A stretch of DNA of 64,000 bases from Novosphingobium sp. PC22D. GTDB lineage: Bacteria > Pseudomonadota > Alphaproteobacteria > Sphingomonadales > Sphingomonadaceae. Of this stretch, positions 59,230 through 64,000 are shown piece after piece. Under the pieces are notes generated by a model. It searched no databases and was not told where the DNA came from. It saw only the letters and a program-made list of their open reading frames with translations. Numbering within the stretch: the stretch's first letter is position 1; each line of letters opens with the position of its first letter. The position numbers and the translations under genes were made by a program. The stretch is from NCBI RefSeq assembly GCF_002556635.1, contig NZ_MWMO01000011.1, positions 1 to 64,000 on the forward strand. The letters are read 5' to 3'.

Positions 59230-59356
59230 TGGAATACTCCGTGATTGCGGTAACCGCATGGTCGAGTGTCATGGAAAACGGTGCACGCGACAAGATGTTT
59301 CCCGGAACACGCGTGTTTTTCGCTGTGGATTCCGGGACGGGGAGAGGGAGATCGCC

Positions 59357-59809
59357 ATAACCAGCACCAAAGCGCGCCGCGTCGTCACCGGGCTCGATGC
59401 CGCGGGAAAGAGTTGCGTGATCATCGACGGCGGCGTGCCGATCACCGGCGCGGCCGGCGGCATGGCCTGGCAGACCGCGAGCATCCCCGCCGACAACGCG
59501 GGCCGCGATGATGCCGCCGGACCCTTCGACTTCGCGCATATCCACCGCGGCGGCAGCACGTTCCTGCTCGTCGAGATTCCGCCCGATGCGGAAGCCTGCA
59601 TGCACGCCACCGATACGCTCGACTATGCCGTGGTGATCGCGGGCGAGGTGGTGCTCGTCCTCGAGACGGAGGAAACGGTACTGCGCGCGGGCGACTTCCT
59701 CGTCGATCGCGGCGTGCTCCACGCTATGCGCAACGATACCGACGAGACCGCCACGATGGCGGTGGTGACGCTTCCCGCGCATCCGGTCGGCAAGGGGCGG
59801 ACGGTGTGA
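59357..59809 (+). CDS. Cupin-domain protein 1 of 3 (apparent ATA start)
   Basis: 150-aa single-domain cupin, paralogous to the next two genes. Core: CMHATDTLDYAVVIAGEVVL then RAGDFLVDRGVLHAMRN, which gives the conserved His-x-Thr-Asp and second His of the family. Similarity to its paralogue begins at ARRVVTGLD. The only codon at proper distance from the strong GGAGAGGGAG is ATA 59357 (or ATC 59351). The nearest canonical start, ATG 59258, has no ribosome-binding site. GTGA overlap links it to the next gene. Confidence 0.8.
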   Translation: MTSTKARRVVTGLDAAGKSCVIIDGGVPITGAAGGMAWQTASIPADNAGRDDAAGPFDFAHIHRGGSTFLLVEIPPDAEACMHATDTLDYAVVIAGEVVLVLETEETVLRAGDFLVDRGVLHAMRNDTDETATMAVVTLPAHPVGKGRTV

Positions 59810-60252
59810 GCCGGCGGGTCGTCACCGGTCTCGACGAGGCGCAGCGCTCTTGCGTGATCGTCGACGGGCCGGTCCATCGTTTCGGCGCGGGCGACGGCGG
59901 CTATGTCTGGCGTACCGAGGCCGTCCCCGCAGACAACGCGGGCCGCGCCGACATCGCCCCGGTCGATTTCTCCTACGACCTGTTCCACGGCGGAGGCACG
60001 AACTTCTTCTACGTCGAGATGGCGCCCGGCACGGCTTCCAGCGTCCACGCCACCGACACGATCGACTACATCACCATGATTCGCGGCGCGGTCGTGCTCG
60101 TGCTGGACACGTGCGAAGTGCTGCTGCGCGCGGGCGACCTCGTGGTCGATCGCGGCGTGATCCATTCGTGGCGCAATGACGGGCCTGACGCGTGCGCCTA
60201 CGCCGTCGTTACCGTGCCCGCGTATCCGGTGGGGGAAGGAAGAACCGTATGA
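59806..60252 (+). CDS. Cupin-domain protein 2 of 3
   Basis: 148-aa cupin, start GTG 59806 overlapping the previous stop. Parallel features: SRRVVTGLDEAQRSCVIVDG, VHATDTIDYITMIRGAVVL, LRAGDLVVDRGVIHSWRND. It ends PVGEGRTV, as cupin 1 ends PVGKGRTV, so the pair arose by duplication. Probably metal-binding and possibly acts on a small organic acid; the substrate is unknown. Confidence 0.88.
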   Translation: MSRRVVTGLDEAQRSCVIVDGPVHRFGAGDGGYVWRTEAVPADNAGRADIAPVDFSYDLFHGGGTNFFYVEMAPGTASSVHATDTIDYITMIRGAVVLVLDTCEVLLRAGDLVVDRGVIHSWRNDGPDACAYAVVTVPAYPVGEGRTV

Positions 60253-60707
60253 GCATGACCCCACGCCGCGTCGTCGCCGGGCTCGGGCCCGGGGGCCGCA
60301 GCCGCCTCGTCGCCGACAGCGCGGTCGCGCCGCTCGATCTCGGCACGATGAAGATCGCGCAGCTCTGGACCGGCGCCCTGGCGGCCCGGGCCGACAGCGC
60401 CGCCCCGCTCGCGGACGCCTCGGCGCAATTTCGCTTCGAGCAGCTCGCCGAGCCGGTCTACGCCTGGATGCTCGCCGAATACGCGCCGGGTCTCGGCAAG
60501 GACGATCCGGGGATGCACGCCACGGCCACCGCCGACCACTTCTATGTGATCGAAGGCGAGGTGGTCCTGGTGCTCGAAGAAGAAGAGGTCGTGCTGCGCG
60601 CGGGCGATGCCGGGGTCTGCCGCGCCGTCGTGCACGGCTGGCGCAACGACAGTGACAAGGTGGCGCGCGTCGTCACCTTCGTCCTACCCGCAACGGAGGC
60701 GAAATGA
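60249..60707 (+). CDS. Cupin-domain protein 3 of 3
   Basis: 152-aa cupin, the most divergent paralogue: PRRVVAGLGPGGRSRLVADS, MHATATADHFYVIEGEVVLV, LRAGDAGVCRAVVHGWRND. The second half of the first motif (TDTLDY) is changed to TATADH, which moves or adds a histidine. ATG 60249 overlaps the previous stop; good ribosome-binding site GGAAGGAAGAA. It is followed with a 4-bp overlap by the GST gene. Confidence 0.87.
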   Translation: MSMTPRRVVAGLGPGGRSRLVADSAVAPLDLGTMKIAQLWTGALAARADSAAPLADASAQFRFEQLAEPVYAWMLAEYAPGLGKDDPGMHATATADHFYVIEGEVVLVLEEEEVVLRAGDAGVCRAVVHGWRNDSDKVARVVTFVLPATEAK

Positions 60708-61444
60708 TGGCGGACAAGATCGTACTTCACGGCATGGGGAGCCCCAACGTGATCAAGGTGGTGATGATGCTCGAGGAATGCGGGCTCGACTACGAGCTGC
60801 GCCACGTCGCGGTGTTCGCGCAGGAGCAGTTCGATCCCGCGTTCCTCGCGCTCAACCCGCTCGGCAAGGTGCCGGTGCTCGAGGACCCGCAGCTCGGCGT
60901 GCCGCTCGCCGAATCGGGCGCGATCCTGCACTGGCTCGCCGAGCGCGAGGGACGGTTCCTGCCTTCGGGCCAGCCCGAGCGCGCCGAAGTCATGCAGTGG
61001 CTCATGGTGCAGATGGCGAACTATGGCCCGATGCTCGGCCAGTTCACCCACTTCAACCTGGTGCCTGCGGGTTCCCAGCCCTATGCGCACGCGCGCTACG
61101 GCGCGATCGCGGAGCGGCTCAACCAAGTGCTCGACGCGCGGCTGGAGGGGCGCGAATGGCTTGCCGGCGACGCCTATTCGATCGCCGACATCGCGACGCA
61201 GCCCTGGGCCTGGTACGTCGAGCGCCACGGCTTCGACCCCGCCGCCTTCCCCCGCCTCGTCGCGTGGCGCGAGCGGATCGCGCAACGTCCGGCGGTGCAG
61301 CGCGCGCTGGCGCGCGCCGAGGACGCCTTCTCGCAACCCGCCGAACAGACCCGCAAGGCCGCCTCCGACGCCGATCTCGACCGCTTCTTCGGCCGCAGCG
61401 AGAAGGTGCCGCAGACCGACTATTCGATCGTGCGGAACATGTAA
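60704..61444 (+). CDS. Glutathione S-transferase family protein
   Basis: 246-aa GST. N-terminal thioredoxin-like domain (VLHGMGSPNVIKVVMMLEEC, NPLGKVPVLED, LAESGAILHWLAE, where the ES pair contacts glutathione's glutamyl group) and C-terminal helical domain (YSIADIATQPWAWY with the N-capping box). Resembles bacterial Nu/Ure2p-like GSTs. Cotranscribed and coupled to three cupins, suggesting a catabolic or detoxifying route acting on one compound; inference only. Confidence 0.92.
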   Translation: MMADKIVLHGMGSPNVIKVVMMLEECGLDYELRHVAVFAQEQFDPAFLALNPLGKVPVLEDPQLGVPLAESGAILHWLAEREGRFLPSGQPERAEVMQWLMVQMANYGPMLGQFTHFNLVPAGSQPYAHARYGAIAERLNQVLDARLEGREWLAGDAYSIADIATQPWAWYVERHGFDPAAFPRLVAWRERIAQRPAVQRALARAEDAFSQPAEQTRKAASDADLDRFFGRSEKVPQTDYSIVRNM

Positions 61445-61625
61445 CGAACCACACAAGGGCTTGCGTGCGGAGGATTTCCGATGCCCATCATATGGGATCA
61501 CCAAGCTGTGCAAAGATTCTCGCGCACCCTCCCATCGAGGCGAAAAGTCCTTATCTTCGTTGGCCGTGCCGCGCCCCAAGGCGCCTCGCGCGATTCACTC
61601 GAAAAACCTCGCCCGGAGCCGATTC

Positions 61626-62678
61626 ATGCCCCTCCTCGAAGCCCGCAAGACCTACAAGCCCTTCGAATATCCCTGGGCCTACGAGTTCTGGAAGCGGCAA
61701 CAGCAGATCCACTGGCTGCCCGAGGAAGTGCCGCTGGGCGAAGACTGCCGCGACTGGGCGCAGAAGATTTCCGAGCACGAACGCAACCTGCTCACCCAGA
61801 TCTTCCGCTTCTTCACGCAGGCCGACGTCGAGGTGCAGGACTGCTATCACGAGAAGTACGGCCGCGTCTTCAAGCCAACCGAGATCAAGATGATGCTCAC
61901 CGCCTTCTCCAACATGGAGACGGTGCACATCGCGGCGTACTCGCACCTGCTCGACACGATCGGCATGCCCGAAAGCGAATACGGCATGTTTCTCGAATAC
62001 GAGGAGCTGAAGGCCAAGCACGACTACCTGCAACTGTTCGGCGTCGATTCGGACGAGGACATCGCGCGCACGCTCGCCATGTTCGGCGGGTTTACGGAGG
62101 GACTGCAGCTCTTCGCCAGCTTCGCCATGTTGATGAACTTCCCGCGCTTCAACAAGATGAAGGGCATGGGCCAGATCGTCACCTGGTCGATCCGCGACGA
62201 ATCGCTGCACTGCGAAGGCATCACCAAGCTGTTCCACACCTTCGTCAAGGAACGCGGCTGCCTGACCAAGGCGGTCAAGGAAGACATCATCGATTGCTGC
62301 CAGAAGACCGTGCGGCTGGAAGACGCCTTCATCGATCTCGCCTTCGAGATGGGCCCGGTCCCCGGCATGAGCGCCAAGGACATCAAGCGCTACATCCGCT
62401 ACATCGCCGACTGGCGCCTCGGCCAGCTTGGCCTGCCCGCGATCTACATGATCGAGGACCACCCGCTCCCGTGGCTCACGCCGCTGCTCAACGGCGTCGA
62501 GCACGCCAACTTCTTCGAGACCCGCGCGACGGAATATTCGAAGGGCGCCACCCGCGGTGACTGGAACACCGTCTGGGCGAACTTCGATCAGCGCAAGAAG
62601 GCCAAGGCGGCGAACGAGGAAACCGAGGACGACGGCAGCGAGCCCGGCCTGTTCGGCGAGGGCGTCGCGGCGGAATAG
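61626..62678 (+). CDS. nrdB: Ribonucleoside-diphosphate reductase class I, beta subunit
   Basis: 350-aa R2 subunit holding the diiron-tyrosyl radical. Ligand spacing fits E. coli R2: Asp67, Glu98, His101 and radical Tyr105 (NMETVHIAAYSHL), with the later RDESLHCEG pair (Glu and His 3 apart). The Glu/Asp-rich C-terminus ends EPGLFGEGVAAE, in the region that binds the alpha subunit. Start ATG 61626 has GGAG 7 nt upstream. nrdA is not adjacent; the upstream neighbour is a GST. Confidence 0.95.
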   Translation: MPLLEARKTYKPFEYPWAYEFWKRQQQIHWLPEEVPLGEDCRDWAQKISEHERNLLTQIFRFFTQADVEVQDCYHEKYGRVFKPTEIKMMLTAFSNMETVHIAAYSHLLDTIGMPESEYGMFLEYEELKAKHDYLQLFGVDSDEDIARTLAMFGGFTEGLQLFASFAMLMNFPRFNKMKGMGQIVTWSIRDESLHCEGITKLFHTFVKERGCLTKAVKEDIIDCCQKTVRLEDAFIDLAFEMGPVPGMSAKDIKRYIRYIADWRLGQLGLPAIYMIEDHPLPWLTPLLNGVEHANFFETRATEYSKGATRGDWNTVWANFDQRKKAKAANEETEDDGSEPGLFGEGVAAE

Positions 62679-62830
62679 GCGGGCAGCGCCGCCGTCGCGG
62701 GCGTGTGCATTGCGACCATGAACGCGTGGCCGCGTTCCTTGCTCGGCGAGCGCGAAAAGGCGCCGGCCTGACTCTCCCGCGAGTCTCGGGACGTATGGTC
62801 CGGCGGCCAGCCGGATTTTCGTTTCGGGCT

Positions 62831-62992
62831 CTACCGATCGCGCAGGCGCAGGCGGCGCAGGGCCCACCAGGCCGCGCCGCCGACGGCGCCGCCGAGCAGC
62901 AGCAGCTTGCCGATCGCGCTGGCGGTGACCGTCAATGCGCCGACGGTAACCCCCCAGAAAAGCTGCGACATGATCGCCATGAACGTGTTCAT
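62831..62992 (-). CDS. Small membrane protein, 53 aa
   Basis: A short frame: MNTFMAIMSQLFWGVTVGAL and hydrophobic centre TVTASAIGKLLLLGGAVGGA, ending with a basic cluster (AWWALRRLRLRDR). GGGGCG precedes the ATG. The positive-inside tail after the hydrophobic segments fits a one- or two-span inner-membrane protein. Convergent with nrdB. Function unknown. Confidence 0.6.
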   Translation of the reverse strand: MNTFMAIMSQLFWGVTVGALTVTASAIGKLLLLGGAVGGAAWWALRRLRLRDR

Positions 62993-63063
62993 CGCCCCAT
63001 GATCGGGTGCGCCGCGTGTCGGGTCAAGGCGACGGCTGGGTGCGTTCCCGGAGCAAGTCTTAA

Positions 63064-63091
63064 TTGACGATCAATCGATCACGGTTAATAT
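63064..63091 (+). promoter_or_regulatory. Sigma70-type promoter
   Basis: TTGACG (63064-63069), 16-nt spacer, TAATAT (63086-63091). Close to the vegetative consensus, 35-45 bp before the start of the secreted repeat protein. It lies in an otherwise A/T-rich gap. Confidence 0.65.
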
Positions 63092-63134
63092 TCGGGCTAT
63101 CGCGGGATGGACAGGAGCAACTGCCATCGAAGGT

Positions 63135-64000
63135 TTGGCACCCTTTGCGCTCGCGATTTTGACGAGCCTTGTCGCGATCACGCCCGCCGGGGCGCAGGCG
63201 CTGCGCGCCGGACCCGATCCCGCGATCGAGGCGCTGGATTTCTACGTCGGCAACTGGAACCAGACGGGCACGACCCGCCGCGACCCGCGCAGCGACTACC
63301 GGCCGCTGACCGGCAGCGAAAGCTGCTCGTGGGTCGACGGCAAGACCGCGGTCGTGTGCCGCGAGATGGTCAGCGACGGTTCGGGAACGTCCGATACGCT
63401 CTACATGCTTAGTTGGGACCGGGCCGGCCAGCGCTATCTCGTGCAGGGCACCGACTATGCCACGGGCGCGGTGATCAACGGCACCGGCACGCTTTCGGGC
63501 GGGGTCTGGTTCTGGGATCTGGTCCAGCGCACCGACGAGGATCGCACCGTGCTGAGGCTGGTGTTCGAGCCCGGCGACGGCGGAGCGCGCAGGCTCACCG
63601 TGGGTCTCGACGATGCCAGCGGGACCTGGCCGACAATCCGGCGGATCACGTACACGCGCACCGTGCAAAAATCGGTGCCGACCGTCCGGCGCAGCATGAT
63701 TCCGAGCACGCCGCAGCCCTCGGCCGCCCCACGTTCGTTCCGGCCCGCGCCCGCACCCGAACCGCAAGCGCCGGCAGGCAAGATCCCGGTGCCCGGGCTC
63801 CTGCCCTCACGCGATGCGCGCTCGGGTAACGCGGAGGCGTCCGGAGCCAAGACACCGATCCCGGTCCCGAAACTCCTGCCCGCGAAAGACGCGGACGAGC
63901 CCGGCGGCGAAAGGAAAGTCCCCGTACCCAAGCTCCTTCCGGCGCAGGACGCGGACGAGCCCAAATCCGCCGCGCCGCTTCCGGTCCCCAAGCTCCTGCC
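63135..64000 (+). CDS. Secreted DUF1579-like protein with C-terminal tandem repeats (partial)
   Basis: The frame is open to the window end, so the C-terminus is missing. A signal peptide (LAPFALAILTSLVAITPAGA, cleavage at AQA) is followed by a beta-rich domain: ALDFYVGNWNQTGTTRRDP, SCSWVDGKTAVVCREMVSDG, reminiscent of DUF1579. After a Pro/Ala linker come at least four repeats centred on PVPKLLPA(K/Q)DADEP. TTG 63135 is the nearest canonical start; AGGAG lies 8 nt before ATC 63126, so the true start is uncertain. Confidence 0.78.
   Translation, partial: MAPFALAILTSLVAITPAGAQALRAGPDPAIEALDFYVGNWNQTGTTRRDPRSDYRPLTGSESCSWVDGKTAVVCREMVSDGSGTSDTLYMLSWDRAGQRYLVQGTDYATGAVINGTGTLSGGVWFWDLVQRTDEDRTVLRLVFEPGDGGARRLTVGLDDASGTWPTIRRITYTRTVQKSVPTVRRSMIPSTPQPSAAPRSFRPAPAPEPQAPAGKIPVPGLLPSRDARSGNAEASGAKTPIPVPKLLPAKDADEPGGERKVPVPKLLPAQDADEPKSAAPLPVPKLL

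Overview
The window is a high-GC, gene-dense stretch of chromosome. Gene content points to an alphaproteobacterium of the Sphingomonadales (Sphingomonadaceae/Erythrobacteraceae type): the membrane cytochrome c / prephenate dehydratase divergent pair, the small membrane protein beside mutS, P450 and amidohydrolase catabolic genes, and EcfG-type stress promoters. This placement is inference; there is no rRNA. No phage, transposase, CRISPR array or riboswitch was seen.

Layout. 1-7.4 kb: the 3' end of a Nudix hydrolase, two small proteins, recQ, a P450 behind an operator-like palindrome, a retropepsin-like protease, a membrane protein and ispG. 7.4-20.9 kb: an S41 peptidase, a ZntB-like transporter, a patatin/3-hydroxybutyrate dehydrogenase pair, glnD, lgt, a MidA-type methyltransferase, small envelope or stress proteins, and mutS. 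21-35.7 kb: malic enzyme maeB, a MarR-type regulator, a TSUP permease, an amidohydrolase, a FecI/FecR pair behind a Fur-box-like site, a divergent DAACS symporter, glmM, thiD, a LOG protein, an LD-carboxypeptidase and a GT87-type membrane protein.

35.7-42.3 kb is the most distinctive block: a nine-gene minus-strand operon in the order atpD-C-Q-R-B-E-F-A-G. This is the order of the accessory N-type rotary ATPase, with no separate delta gene. It ends next to the 3' end of a tRNA-Gln(CUG) gene, which suggests acquisition as an island. 42.6-53.1 kb: ppx/gppA, rlmE, cytochrome c, pheA, then a seven-gene operon (DUF4129, DUF4350, MoxR, DUF58, SpoIIM-like, RDD, GNAT) joined mostly by 4-nt overlaps.

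53.2-64 kb is accessory in character: a secreted protein, a GNAT, a PQQ dehydrogenase fused to cytochrome c and an extra C-terminal domain, two DUF2171 proteins around an arsR-acr3 arsenite-resistance pair, three tandem paralogous cupins followed by a glutathione transferase, a stand-alone nrdB, a small membrane protein, and a secreted protein with C-terminal tandem repeats cut by the window edge.

The regulatory sites are readable: two GGAAC-N17-CGTT (EcfG-type) promoters, a Fur-like box, two tandem ATCGG-N6-CCGAT operators before arsR, a TGTGA-N6-TCACA site and a P450 palindrome. These suggest links to general stress, iron and arsenite.
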